DNA from: Diplonema papillatum
Taxonomy: Eukaryota > Euglenozoa > Diplonemea > Diplonemida > Diplonemidae
NCBI GenBank assembly: GCA_030068145.1
Contig: JAPJBO010000052.1
Location: forward strand, 248,001 to 312,000
Reading direction: 5' to 3'
DNA: 64,000 nt
Shown piece after piece: positions 1 through 11,290 of the stretch. The position numbers and the translations under genes were made by a program. Each line of letters begins with the position of its first letter. The stretch's first letter is position 1. The notes below the pieces were generated by a model, which saw only the letters and a program-made list of their open reading frames with translations, did no database searches and was not told where the DNA came from.

Positions 1-187
1 CAGGACGGCGAAAAAAGACGTCATGCAGGCAACGGCCCGCGAATCTGTTGTACAGCTGCCGACATCAATCCGCAGTAAACGTTTCGCTCTATAGTCTCGG
101 GCGACCTGCCGTTGCCGTGTACAACATGTGTTCGGACGAGTGTCATCGAGGCCACAACCTTCACCCTTTGCTGGGCGACGAAGATGG

Positions 188-210
188 TTTTTAGAGTTAA
201 AGTTCGCTTT
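188..210 (-). promoter_or_regulatory. Candidate upstream motif, copy 1
   Basis: The plus strand reads TTTTTAGAGTTAAAGTTCGC, the same core seen at 32050, 38129 and 46242. In the two clearest cases it sits about 80-110 bp upstream of a minus-strand start codon. If it is a promoter element here, its gene would lie left of the window. Function is inferred from position only. Confidence 0.3.
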
Positions 211-277
211 TTGTAAAAAATCGACGCCATCCAAGTAAATCCGCAATCCAAGCCACTCAGGACGGTATAACTGTCCC

Positions 278-376
278 TGGCTCCCTCTCCGGAATCGAAC
301 CCTAATTCCCCGGTACCCGTTACAGCCACGGTAGTCCACTACACTACCGTCAAAAGCTGATAGGGCAGAAGCTAGA
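278..376 (-). pseudogene. 18S (SSU) rRNA gene fragment
   Basis: The minus strand matches the conserved 5' domain of eukaryotic 18S rRNA, including the blocks GGACTACCGTGGCTGTAACG and GGGTTCGATTCCGGAGAGGG ending in GAGCC. Similarity stops abruptly after GGAGAGGGAGCC, where a real 18S gene would continue with GAGAAACGGC, and it fades upstream of about position 376. Only about 100 bp of a gene of roughly 1.8 kb is present, so this is a dispersed relic, not a working rRNA gene. Confidence 0.75.
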
Positions 377-580
377 ACCAAAACAGGAGTTACGCCAGGT
401 AAAGCGAATGATTGGAGGCAATGGAAAATCGCTTCCTCGACCTATTCTCAAACTTTAAATGGGCGTGAGCTCGGAATTACTTCATTGAACCCTGAAGTAG
501 AATCCTGGTTCTAAGTGGGCCCTTTCTGGTAGCAGGGCTGGCGACGCGGGATGAACCGAGAGCTCCCGTGGGTGGATCAC

Positions 581-3500
581 CTAGCGAAACTCGAACTGCC
601 GGGGCTGCTCGTTTTGGATGACGAGTTCGACGGCGTGCGTCGAAAGCCAGTTGATACGGACCTGCAGCGTGTCGCTCGCCACGGGAATCGCGCTTCTGTC
701 CTTCGTGTTGGCGTCCATTGTGGCGATGAGCCGCGGCCGGTGGGACGAAGACAAGATAGCGAGCAGCGTCATGTCGGCGGACCACACCTTGATCGCGTGC
801 TCTTTGAAGGCAAAGGTGACCATCTGGTCGCCCATCGTCGAAAACGCGATGCAGGACACCGCGGACTGGTGCGCGTCCCACACGAACCACTTCGTGGCGG
901 TTTTCATGTCCCACACCACCGCCTGCCCGGTGACGTCGCCGACCGCCAGGCTCTGCTTCGCCTGGTGGAACGACATCATCGGATACGTGGCGACCGCGAC
1001 CTTGAGGGCGTTGGTCGACGTGTGCATGCATTTGTCCCTGATTTTCGGGAAGTGGGGGTCGAGAGCTTTGAGGAACAGCAGCGACACGCGGAGGAGGAAC
1101 GGCACGAAGGCCTGCGTGTACTTTTTGATCATCTGGGCGATCGCCGTCAGGAGGCAGTTTTGATACGGCAGCGCGTCGTCGTCGCGGGGCGTCTGGATGT
1201 CGGACAGCACCGAGTCCGCGAAGGAGAAGAAGACGTTGAGGTGGTGGACGCCCACGTTGATGAAGGCGCGGAAGGCGCACTTCGCGAAGTCGGACCCGAT
1301 GTTTTGGTACGGCTCCTGCGTGGTCGCCATGGCCAGGAGCACCTTCAGCAGCGTCACCGGATGCTGGTTCACAGGCGCCCACATCGCGTAGCTGTCGGAC
1401 AGCAGCGCCAACGCGGTGGCCCGCAGCGTGGGGTTCGTCTCCTCGGCAGTCGACGTGGCGACGCTCAACAGGCCGCGGCAGGCGGTGCCCACCACCTCCG
1501 AGCCGCTGGTGGACAGTATGGTGGGGCACTGCACGGCCATGATCGCAGTCCCGAGGAGGGCCACGTGGATCTGCTCCGTGGTGCTCACCGGGTGCTTTAT
1601 CGTGCTCATCAGGCGCTTTACGAGGTTCGACAGCTCTTCGTTCGACCCGAGCCGGAGCACGCCGTTCAACGCACAGCGCGCAGCAAACTGAATGTCCTTC
1701 AGCGGGACCTGTTTCAGTAAGGAAGCGGTGTAGGCAAGAAGTAGTCAAAGCGCGCATGCGCACACACACACACAGACACGCACACGCACGCACAACTCAT
1801 GCATGCCAAAAACAAACGAATGGGCAAGCAAACGGACTACCGCGCGCCAACACGCACTGCCCACATACGAATATAAGTTATGCGCATGCTATGCACGTTT
1901 TGCTGCGAAAGAACCCATTTGACGAGGCTATAAGCTGCCGGCTTCTAAAGCGAGCTTCCACTCTGCAACCCCGCCTGGTGCCAGGTGGTGGGGATGCTGC
2001 ATGCGTGCAGCGCTGTTGCGTCACGTTACCGGGAAAACACACTTACAGGAACTGCTCAACGTTTTGCGTAATAGAAACCCCCCTCCCCGAAAGCCACGGG
2101 ATGCAGCTTTGGCGACACCAGGAACGCCTTTGTCCATCCGGTGTTCGAATGTTTTCGACTTGACCGCGTTGTCGTTTTGTCTGCCATTGCAGAAAGCCTA
2201 GGAAGCGACTGCGATGATCCTGCTGTATTCAAAAACATGCATACTTTGATCGAGTCGAGACACCAGAAGAAGTCTGCTTCGTAAGCTAGCTCAGACGAGC
2301 GTAGTTCCTGTGGTTGTCGGGTTTCTGTATGTGTCACCCCTGGTACCCTGATGCTTGAGCTTTTTGGTTGGCGCATCTCCTTGATTTAGCACGAATGGGC
2401 GATCTGCAGTAACTGGTTCCAGCCGAAACCGAGTACATTCGACGCAGGGGGCATTGCGCAGGCCTTGTGCCCTTTCTGCCGACCCGATTGAACACTGAGG
2501 CCCGTAGCGGAAAGGTGAGACGAGAACAGCCCGAATTTCAACTGTCAAATATGCAGCCCTGCCTTCGTGCAGGCCTGTCAATGTCAGCATCGCATCAGGC
2601 ACCCAAAGGTGGGCAAACTCCACACGTGGGTGTGCACGACTGACGTTGACATGAAAATGACTGTGTCACTGTTTCATTGGCGAGCGCTTCTAGTCTAAAG
2701 TTGTATTTGCAAGAAGGCATACGGAAGGGAGAGAGGAGGCGTAGAAGTTGATGGCCGCCTTGCAGACGGGCTTGAGGGCTTCGGAGTCCATGCAAAGGGC
2801 GTAGAGGAGCGACAGGATCGACACGAGGCGTCGGGAGGTGCTGAGGGACGACACGTCGTACGCGTGGTTTTTCCGCCGGTCGGGCATGGGGAGCACGACG
2901 AGGCCCTTGGTGGCGGTGTTCTGCGTGAATCCAATGGCGGCGGCCGGCTTGGGGGACCGGTGCAGGCGCAGGGCCTGCTTCAGCTCGAGAACGCTGGGGT
3001 GGTCGTCGTCTCGTAGGAGGTACGACAGCAGCATCCGAGCGCTCGCCGGGAGGTTCGTCGCGGTTTTGGATTGCATCCTGTGCAGATGCCGGACTAGCAG
3101 CGGGATGCTGACGTACAGCCCCGTTATGGACCGGCCGGTTACACCTACACGCACCGAGAACGCGTTCACCGCTTTATCCGACTTCCCCGCGGAAGTGTCC
3201 TGCCGGGGGCTCTGCAGCCGGGGTGGGGAGGCCTGGGCGGGGTCGCGGAGGGAGGAGGACGACGAGGTGCTGCGGTCCAACGCGCCGAACGACGAATTCA
3301 GCGCCTTCTGCACCGCGTGCAGCTTCGTGTTGCCCCGCGGCGACATCGTGCCGCCGAGGGTCGACGACGACGCCGTGCGCAGGGAAACCATCGACGCGCC
3401 GAGATGCCCGTCCGACGCGTGGGGCTGCGCGCCAACAAACGACCCCCACACGTTGGACCACGCGTGCGTCGCCACGCCATTAGGCGGTTGCACTGTGACC

Positions 3501-5674
3501 ACCGGCGCGTTGGGGGACAGCGAGGGTGAATTCGACTGCGGGGAAGAGACGCACGACCCGTGCGCTCTGCTGGCCGCCTTGCCGTAGTGCAGCAGCTCGT
3601 CCGCTTCGATCGCTGTCTCGGAGCAGTAGTTGACGGTGTCGTGCACCGCAGCAGCCAGCCCGGTGCAGTCGTCGTTCTCGACGACGCGCATGAGCGTCTC
3701 GGTGCCGACGTGCCACACGTTCGCGATCGGCAGCTCCGCGTCGAACACCACCAGTGTGTCGGTCGCCGGCAGGTAATGCACGGCCCTCGGCGGCTTCGAA
3801 CCCGACCCGTTTCCGCACAAGCTGAGCTTGACGTCGCTCGAGTCGAAGAACGCGATGTTCCCCTCGGACCCGATCGTCCAAAGCTCGATCTGGTAGCGGT
3901 CGTACAGGTCCTTCGGCGCCTCGAGCACCCGGTGAAGCGGCATGCTGTGCAGGGTGAACGTGCCCAGCAGGGACCAGTCGTTCCAGAGCCACGTGCAGAC
4001 GACGCCGGCTTCGTCGGCGGAGACGAGCTTTTTGGCCTTTTTCCGCTCCATCGCGCTGGTCTCGCCGAACAGAAAGCTGCGGTGCGGCTCGTGCTGCGCG
4101 GGCTGTTCTTCGTCCGGCGCTGCCCGGTGCTCGCGCCTTGTGGACCCGTTCTCGGGCACGTCGTCCTGTGAGCCTAAGGTGCTCAGGTGCAGGATGGCGG
4201 CCGCGTGCCCCCTCCAGCGGAACGGCTGCTTCGAGCCGCAGACCGGCGTCGCGAGGATCTCGCCCGTGGTGAACCCCTGCAGCATGATCGCGGTCTCGTT
4301 GCTGCTCGGAGGTGCCACCTGCAGCATGGAGCAGGTCACCTCCGGCCGGGGGGCGCCGTTGACGGAGGAGTCCAACGGGGTGTCAGGCGGCGGTGCGTCG
4401 CCCGCTCCGTGTCGGACCTCCTTCCAGAACGCGGCCACGTTCACGTCGCCGACGACGGACATGGCCTGTTCGAGGAGCTCGCCTTTGGCCTCGTTTTCAG
4501 TGGCCGCGTCGCTGGGCCGCTTGCCTTCCGGGCAGTCGACCGCGCGCAGCGCGATGGCTTGGATCGTCTTCTTGTCGAACGCCTTCAGGTCCGCGACCCA
4601 GATCCGGTCCTTCGTGACGGAGCAGATCCGCGCGGTGCGGGTGTCCCTCTGGGACATGACCCCCCACACGTCCGAGCTCGCGACCGGCTTGTGCCGCATG
4701 AGCAGCACCGGCGGCGGGAATATGCCGGGCGATTCAAGCCCGCACGACTCCGGCCCACGGCCGGGCGATAGGTGCGTCGCGGTGTCGGAGGCGTACGCGC
4801 CGAGGTAGTCGGGGAGGGCGAAGATCTCGAAGCTGCCGTCGAGCAGCAGCACCACGACCACGATTCCCTCCGGGGTCGACACGAAGGACCCGGCGGTGAT
4901 CACCGCGGTCTTGCTGTCTTGGACGCTGTGCACGGCGGGTGTCGCGTGCCGGTCGACGAACACCATCCAGCTGTCGATGGACACCACCATCGTCAGCGGG
5001 ATGACGTCGTGGTGGCAAATCGCCACGGCCGTCCCCTTGCTCGGCAGCGGGACCGTCGAGTCGAGCGTGGCAGCCACCCGGCTGATCCGGAGATCCGGGT
5101 GGACTCGCTCGGTGACCGTCCAGTGCCGGAGCATTTTGTCCGCGGAAACCGCAGCCAACGTAACGGTGTCGCTGCTGGTGGGGTGCCCGGTCAACCCTAT
5201 GGTGAACCCCGGGAACGGAACTTCGAGGGCAACAGGGCTCTCAAGGGTGTCGGTGTTTATGATGGTCAAGAGGCAGTTGGTGTCTCCGACGATGATGTAC
5301 GGAGAGCCCATGGTCGGCAGGGGCGACGCGCTGAGCGCGTTGGGGACCAGGTACGGGCGGGTGGTCAGGTGCGAGCCGTCGCGGATGTCTGAAATAATCA
5401 GGGATCCGTCCTCGGTGATGACCGCGAGGGCGGGCCGCGACATGTGCGTGCAGTGGCACATGACGTCCACTTTGCCGACGCCGAAGTTGCTTGACACGAG
5501 GCCGGTCGGGCGGAGCTCGCCGCCGCTGCTGCTCCAAAACGACACGCCGCAGACCTCGTCACGGACGACGACGCAGTCGTTCTCCGGGCTGACGACCACG
5601 TGCGTCGGCTGGTGGACCAGCGGCGCTTGCTTGTCCGACCCCCAAAACATGAGGCATGCTGCAAGGTCCGACAT
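581..5674 (-). CDS. WDR7: WDR7 / rabconnectin-3-beta-like WD40 protein
   Basis: Two exons give a 1359-aa product: exon 1 5674-2723 and exon 2 1708-581, joined by a phase-0 GT-AG intron (donor GTATGC, acceptor ACAG). I chose the ATG at 5674 (MSDLAACLMFWG); the frame stays open upstream but becomes low-complexity. Exon 1 carries N-terminal WD40-like blades (HPTHVVVSPENDCVVV, VSFWSS) and a long acidic/serine-rich middle. Exon 2 carries the alpha-helical segment and C-terminal blades typical of WDR7/WDR72 (PMMSFHQAKQSLAVGDVTG, AVVWDMKTA, AVSCIAFSTMGDQM, IKVWS), ending QFEFR. In animals WDR7 is the beta subunit of rabconnectin-3, which partners DMXL proteins and controls V-ATPase assembly on endosomes and vesicles. 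The same role here is inferred by family. An extra small exon in the 1-kb intron is not excluded. Confidence 0.82.
1709..2722 (-). other. Intron of the WDR7-like gene
   Basis: This 1014-bp phase-0 intron has a GT donor at 2722-2721 and an AG acceptor at 1710-1709. It contains a CA-rich microsatellite around 1757-1797 and no recognised element. The peptide joins as SSLPS to VPLKD without loss of frame. Confidence 0.7.
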
Positions 5675-7090
5675 ACTACCCACACGTACCCCGAAGGGCG
5701 TCCCAGTGACCTTTCCCACCCACCAAGCGGCTTCCTTTCCTTTCGACGAAAGAACATGTGGTCTCAGGGTAGCAAGGAAGGAGAGAGCGAGAGAGAGGTG
5801 TGTGTGTGTATGCATGTGTGTGCAGGGACCCATTTCTGGTCTCCTCACCGTCTTCCCGCACTTTTACGGTGGCCGCAGTCGCCTTGTCTACTGCGCGGCC
5901 AATAGTTAGGTAATTTTGGGAACGTTAGCTGCACGAAGGGTGCGTCCTGAGGAAGGCGAACTGTACACTTCAAGGGAATCTGTTCTCCTTAATATAGTTG
6001 CCTAGTGAGCTGTATCGCAGGGGGATGCTGAGGAACACACGCTTCGACGCGCTTGGGTTGTCGCCGGCGTGCTGCAAGGTGCGCCTTGTGACGATCGGCG
6101 CGGTGACTTCCCAGGGATTGGGCAATGGCGCGAAAGGAAGTCTCCGTTCTCGTGGGTTCACTTCTTCTGTTTCTGGTGCCGGGCTGGCGTTCCTGTTGCG
6201 ATGTCAAGGCCGGGCCGCCCGTGCAACCTGAGCTCTGATACGCCTACGAGCTTCGACAGCAGCAGGATTGATGTCCGCTCATTGCAAACGGGAGCCGAGC
6301 GCCACTTGCAGTACGACCGGAAGCCACACCGATGCTGCCGAACCCCGTGCAGAGCTTCTGGCTGCCGGCGGACCGCACTTTTTCTGTACCTGCGCGCTCT
6401 TGCCATTCAAGGCACCATTACCACCGTTCATAGAGCACAGGTCTTGATGCGAGGGGTTTATCCCAGCCTTCTGAGCACCAGCAGGACGCTGGTGCCCAGC
6501 AAGTTGGGCGCACCTTGCAACCTGAACTGGATCCAACTACCGAGCTTTTAACAGCAGCACGTTAATACGCTATTGGTGCAACCGCGGCGAGTGAAAAAAG
6601 TGGGCGCGACGGGGGAAAAAGCAAGCGCGCTGCGCTGTCTGTTCTTCAGGTTCGTAACGTCCGTTTCGTTGCTCGCAGAGACGGCGCGGCCGGACGACGC
6701 GAGGCTCCGCGCCGCTCCGTTTTTTTTGTCGCAACCCCTCACAGACGAAGGGCAACGGAGGTTGTCCCGGGCGGTAAGCCTTCTGGGGAAAATCTGGGTC
6801 GAGCTCAAGAGTTTTATAACTCCGCGGGGAACCTGGGGCTCGTTGGGAAAGGTTTCGTAGCAAATTTATTCACAGCAGCAAACCAAGGGATCCTCTTCGA
6901 AGCGTCTTCACTCTAGGTGCAGTGTCCGAACTCCAGCTCGTGTTCTGCCTTTCGACATCATAATAGCATGATGCCCCGTTCGTAAAGGGTTAAGCGCTGG
7001 CTTTGTTGCAAGGACGGCGACGGACATCGTCTAACGCCACTGAACAGTGCGGAAGCTAAAAATGCCGTCCTGACGATCGAAGTCCAAACC
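5675..7090. other. Intergenic region with a TG microsatellite
   Basis: No coding sequence is supported. A GA/TG-rich tract at about 5780-5822 lies just upstream of the WDR7-like start. Two loosely similar CAGCAGCA-containing stretches near 6240-6300 and 6520-6570 may be old repeats. Confidence 0.5.
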
Positions 7091-7360
7091 TGCGGAAGCC
7101 TGCGGAAGCCTGCGGAAGCCTGCGGAAGCCTGCGGAAGCCTGCGGAAGCCTGCGGAAGCCTGCGGAAGCCTGCGGAAGCCTGCGGAAGCCTGCGGAAGCC
7201 TGCGGAAGCCTGCGGAAGCCTGCGGAAGCCTGCGGAAGCCTGCGGAAGCCTGCGGAAGCCTGCGGAAGCCTGCGGAAGCCTGCGGAAGCCTGCGGAAGCC
7301 TGCGGAAGCCTGCGGAAGCCTGCGGAAGCCTGCGGAAGCCTGCGGAAGCCTGCGGAAGCT
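7091..7360. repeat. 10-bp minisatellite, 27 units
   Basis: TGCGGAAGCC is repeated 26 times without a mismatch from 7091 to 7350, followed by one variant unit ending in T. The array sits about 190 bp beyond the stop codon of the LENG8-like gene. The perfect uniformity indicates very recent expansion or homogenisation. A minus-strand frame runs through it (RRLPQASAGF repeated), but it has no other protein-like features. Confidence 0.95.
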
Positions 7361-7549
7361 GCGACCGAAACCGTCGGGATTGCCTTATTCATGGTTAACA
7401 AACGCGTGCCGTTAAAAGTGACGGTTGGCAGCGTATATTGTTGTTGCTAGTTTCAAACAGGGGCTACATGTGCACCAACACGTACACGTATACCCCTACC
7501 AACCCCTCGGGCAGGCATGCATGAGAGGCAGCTTCAACCGCATGACACT

Positions 7550-10500
7550 TCACCGCTTCAAATCAGCAAACTGCGGGTTCACAGACCGTCTGTCCCACTG
7601 CTCGAAGCTGGCCAACGATGCCGGACAGTCGAGGACTAAGCCGGCTTCCGTGTTGCTTGTAACGGCGTGCATTGCGGCGAGAAACTGCCGGAGGCGGGGC
7701 GTTTTCGCCCAGCCCGTGAACAGCGGCGACGCGCCCACCTCCTCGACGGTGAGCGTCCGGTACGACTGCAGCACCATCAGGAACCAGCTCCGGCGGAGCT
7801 TGGGCAGGAAGAGGTCGACCAGGGCGACGCCCGCATTCGGCGCTTTGAGCGTCAGCTTCGCCAGCAGCGAGTAGTTGCTCGACCACAGGGCGGAGCAGAA
7901 GGCCAGGGCGTGCTTGACGCATCCGTACTTCCGGCTCCGGGGGGTCTGCCGCGCGATTTCTTCCAAGGCGCCGTGCGTGTCCTCCGTCAGGCAGTAGAAG
8001 AGGAGGCGGTACGCCCCGATCTGCATGCGCAAGCGCTCCGGCACGTCGGGGACGGCCTTTTCCAAGAGGCGCAGCCGCGCGAGGCATTGCGTCAGCTCGC
8101 CGACGTCGCGCTCCTCTATCGCAATCTCGGCGGCCGTGTGGTACACGTTCCAGGTGAACGGGTTCTCGATCCGCTGGACCTGCAAGTCCTGCCTGATCGA
8201 CTTCAACTGCGTCTTGACCCAGCCCGCGTCGGCTTCCTTCCGCGCTCGCTTCCCGAGCACATGGTCGAACGACTTCACCAGCACATCTACCGGGCGCACC
8301 TTCTCGATTTCCACGTTGTGCTCACCCCGGTGATACTCCTTCTCAAGCTCCGTGTTCAACCCCACCAGCGGTGACTGTCCGTCATCACCCAACAGCGATG
8401 AGGATGCCTCGGTCGGACCCCGCTTTGTCCCCCCCAGACCCCCTTCCGGCTGCCTCGCCGCGACGAGCTCGTCGAGCGAAAAAGCGAACGAAGTGCCCGA
8501 CTGATCGCCTGGCGCCTCGGAGTCTCGTTTCGAAGCGGGCAGCACGGCCTCTTTGACGCGCCGGCTTGCGTCTTTGGTGCGGTCGGCGCCTGACGACCGG
8601 TGCTGCTCCGCGACGAGGGCATCGAGCGAGATCGAAAAGGAAGCGCCCGACAGGTCTCCCGGCGCGTGGGATCCTGCGGGCACAGCTTCTTTATCTTTGA
8701 CATGGTGCCTTGCGCCGTTGCTGAGAGACGGGGCGGTGTCCGACGAGTGGTGCTGGTCTGCGACGAGGGCATCGAGTGAGACGGAAAAGGAAACGCCAGA
8801 CCGGCTCCGAGAGGCGGGGTCTCGTTTCAAAGCAGGAGCCGGTTTCTCCGTGTCTTGTTGTCGTCCCGCCACATCGTCGTTTAAGATCGGACGCGGGTCC
8901 GCTCGATCCAGGGTGCGAACCGAAATCGCGGCTTTCGAGGTTGGAACGGGGGCGGTTGAGGAGTCAGTCGAGCTGCTCCTCTGCGAACGCTGATCTTGGG
9001 AAGAACCCGCTTCGGGTTTCCCATCCGAGGGAGTGTGACGGACGCCGGTTGAAGGGCAGAACTCGAACATGGCATACGAGAAGCCGCACGCAGGGCACGG
9101 AGGAACGGCGGATGTGCTGCCTCCCTTGTCCTTGTCAGCCCTTGCAGTCTTCTTGCTCCGTTCGCTCCTTTTAGGTTCCCCGTCTTTCCGTTCCAGCTTG
9201 TCCCGGGATCGCCTGCTGCTCTCCAACCCCGTATCTTCGCTGACTTCGCGCCGCTCTCGCCGCTTCTCCCTGCGTTCGCTCCTCCTTGCCTCCCGCGCCA
9301 GGTCGCCGTCTTTGGGCTCCCGCCCGTCGCGGGCCCGCCTGCCACCCTCTGCGAGGAGCCCCGCCGCCTCGCCGCCGCCGCCTTGCTCGTCCCTCCGCTT
9401 TTCCCCACGTTCGCTCCTCCTCGCCTCCCGAGCGGCGTCCCGCCGCTCCTTATCGCCGCGGGCGTGCCTGCCCCCGCTGCCGGTCGCATCCGCCGCCTCA
9501 GGGCGGCCCGGCGGGTCGCTCGCGCTTCGAGCGGCGGCGGCGGCGGCGCTGCCGTTGCCGGTTCGTTCGATGCGACGGGACTTCACTCGGGGTGCGTCGT
9601 TGTCGTCGGCTGCGGGAGGCGGCTGCGCACGTGCGGCGGCGGCATCGCCGGAAAGGGAGACGGCCTTCCTCTTGCGCGGCGCGGCGGGTTCCGCGTTGTC
9701 GGAAGGCGCCCGGGCCGCGGCTCCGTTCGCGGCGCGGTCGAAAACGACGCCTATCCGGCCGTCTTCCTGCCGGGACCAGCGTTTGACCTGCCCTGGCTCC
9801 CCTGGCTCCTGCTGCTGCTGCTGCTGCTGCTGGCCGGCTTTGTAGCGCCGCAGCTCGTCTTCGAGCTGCGCGCGTGGATCCGCAGGTTCCGACGCGCGTG
9901 ATCCGTCGCTTCTGCCAGCGGCCGTCGCGGAAGGCTCGCCGACTTTGCGGGACTGTCGGTTCCTGCTGGTCCTGTCGCTTTCCGCGCTCGGCCGCCTGCC
10001 GCCAACAGCCGTCGCCGGCTCCGTGCGGCTTTCACCCCGCTGCGGCCTGCCGTCCGCCGTTGAAGACGCGCCGGCTTTGCGGAACCGCGGCTTCTCGTCG
10101 ACCTGCGTGCTGTCGCCGCTGGCCGGCTGCCGGTGCCGCCCGTCGAGCGCGGGCTCACCGCCGGCCGGCGCGACGCACACGGCGCCGGCCGCTTTGCAAA
10201 ATCGCGTTTTCCTAAAACTCCCAACGGCGCCGTCTTCCGCAACCCCCCGCGGAGGCCCCCCTAGACCGCGCCTCGCGTCTGGGCCTTCGCTCTCGTCGAC
10301 AGCCCGACCCTCTGAGGCTTCCAACGCGGACAGCTCGCCGGCTCTGCGTCGCCGCGGCTTCTCGTCGAACTGGGTGCCGTCTACGTTGGCCGTCCCATCG
10401 AGCTCGGGGCCGACCGCTTTGTAAAACCGCGGCTTCCCGAAACTCCCGGCGGCGCCGTCTTCCGCAACCCCCCGCGGAGATCCCCTTGGGCCGCGCCTCG

Positions 10501-11290
10501 CGTCCAGGCCTTCGATCTCGTCGGCCGCCCGACCCTCTGCGGCTTCCAACGCGGACGCTCTGCGGCGCCGCGGCTTCTCGTCGAACTGGATGCCGTCGCC
10601 GCTGGCCGTCTCGTCGGACTCGGTGCCGGTCACGCGCACCACGCCAGCGGCGCCGGCCGCTTTGTAAAACCGCGGCTTCCCGGCGGCGCTGTCTTCCCCC
10701 GCCTCGCCCCTCTCGGCAGCGGACGCGCTCGCCCCGCCGCTCCTGGTCAGCGCGGGCGCTTCGCCCCGCCGCAACAGAAGCGTCGCCCTGCCCTCCGCAG
10801 GTTCTACCTCGACCGCCGTAGAAGACGCACCGGCTTTGCGGAACCGCGGCTTCCCGTCGATCTCGGGCTCACCGCCGGCGGGCGCCACGCGCACGGCGCC
10901 GGCCGCTTTGTAAAACCGCGGCTTCCCGAAGCCCCCGGCGGCGCCGTCTTCCGCAAACCCCCGCGGAAGCACTCCTGGGCCGCGGGCCCGCCGCTTCGCC
11001 GCGGGGGCTCCGCTCTCCTCGTCGGCGGTACTGGGCACGACGACGGAGACGGCGACTTTGTGGAACCGCCGCTTCTCGCCGGGCTGCCCTGCTGCAGAGC
11101 CCTGCCGGGTTCCTTCTGGCTCGGGGGTGGATGGAGGGGGCTCGAATGATGAAGGGTGCGCCCATGCACCGGCTCCGGCGCCGACCGGGGCGCGCTTGCT
11201 GAAAGAGAGCGGCGCGAAGCCGCTCGCCGGCCCGGCGGCGGCCGGCCAGCGGGAGGCCCCGGCCCCCGGATCGCCTACGCTGGGCGGCAT
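7550..11290 (-). CDS. LENG8: LENG8/THP3-like SAC3-domain protein
   Basis: A single 1246-aa open frame with ATG at 11290. The last ~275 residues match the SAC3/GANP/THP3 domain as found in human LENG8 and yeast Thp3: NTELEKEYHRGEHNVEIEKV, VRPVDVLVKSF, TQLKSIRQDLQVQRIENPFT, AAEIAIEERDVGELTQCL, AYRLLFYCLTED and VALVDLFLPKLRRSW. Thp3/LENG8 proteins act in the nucleus in mRNA processing and export together with a PCI partner of the Csn12 type. The first ~700 residues are disordered, rich in Arg, Ala, Pro and Gly, with several copies of GKPRFYKAAGA-like motifs and a short glutamine run near residue 490. A CPAC-X8-C cluster near residue 735 looks like a small zinc ribbon. No intron is needed. Domain assignment is firm; the N-terminal role is unknown. 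Confidence 0.85.
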   Translation of the reverse strand: MPPSVGDPGAGASRWPAAAGPASGFAPLSFSKRAPVGAGAGAWAHPSSFEPPPSTPEPEGTRQGSAAGQPGEKRRFHKVAVSVVVPSTADEESGAPAAKRRARGPGVLPRGFAEDGAAGGFGKPRFYKAAGAVRVAPAGGEPEIDGKPRFRKAGASSTAVEVEPAEGRATLLLRRGEAPALTRSGGASASAAERGEAGEDSAAGKPRFYKAAGAAGVVRVTGTESDETASGDGIQFDEKPRRRRASALEAAEGRAADEIEGLDARRGPRGSPRGVAEDGAAGSFGKPRFYKAVGPELDGTANVDGTQFDEKPRRRRAGELSALEASEGRAVDESEGPDARRGLGGPPRGVAEDGAVGSFRKTRFCKAAGAVCVAPAGGEPALDGRHRQPASGDSTQVDEKPRFRKAGASSTADGRPQRGESRTEPATAVGGRRPSAESDRTSRNRQSRKVGEPSATAAGRSDGSRASEPADPRAQLEDELRRYKAGQQQQQQQQEPGEPGQVKRWSRQEDGRIGVVFDRAANGAAARAPSDNAEPAAPRKRKAVSLSGDAAAARAQPPPAADDNDAPRVKSRRIERTGNGSAAAAAARSASDPPGRPEAADATGSGGRHARGDKERRDAAREARRSERGEKRRDEQGGGGEAAGLLAEGGRRARDGREPKDGDLAREARRSERREKRRERREVSEDTGLESSRRSRDKLERKDGEPKRSERSKKTARADKDKGGSTSAVPPCPACGFSYAMFEFCPSTGVRHTPSDGKPEAGSSQDQRSQRSSSTDSSTAPVPTSKAAISVRTLDRADPRPILNDDVAGRQQDTEKPAPALKRDPASRSRSGVSFSVSLDALVADQHHSSDTAPSLSNGARHHVKDKEAVPAGSHAPGDLSGASFSISLDALVAEQHRSSGADRTKDASRRVKEAVLPASKRDSEAPGDQSGTSFAFSLDELVAARQPEGGLGGTKRGPTEASSSLLGDDGQSPLVGLNTELEKEYHRGEHNVEIEKVRPVDVLVKSFDHVLGKRARKEADAGWVKTQLKSIRQDLQVQRIENPFTWNVYHTAAEIAIEERDVGELTQCLARLRLLEKAVPDVPERLRMQIGAYRLLFYCLTEDTHGALEEIARQTPRSRKYGCVKHALAFCSALWSSNYSLLAKLTLKAPNAGVALVDLFLPKLRRSWFLMVLQSYRTLTVEEVGASPLFTGWAKTPRLRQFLAAMHAVTSNTEAGLVLDCPASLASFEQWDRRSVNPQFADLKR

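Larger units (their letters stand above)
1..580. other. Gene-free left edge
   Basis: No open frame here looks like a protein. The stretch holds a copy of the TTTTTAGAG-type motif (188-210) and a short fragment of an 18S rRNA gene (278-376), both listed separately. Nothing else is recognised. Confidence 0.5.

Noticed and set aside
551-1720. Plus-strand 389-aa open frame opposite the WDR7-like exon 2
   Set aside because: It is Arg/Val/Gly-rich shadow coding caused by the GC bias of the true minus-strand exon; the minus strand carries recognisable WD40 sequence.
7091-7360. CRISPR array
   Set aside because: Units are 10 bp with no spacers, and the genome is eukaryotic; it is a minisatellite.
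6958-7401. Minus-strand frame reading through the decamer array
   Set aside because: The protein would be only RRLPQASAGF repeats; the frame is open because a 10-bp repeat happens to lack stops.
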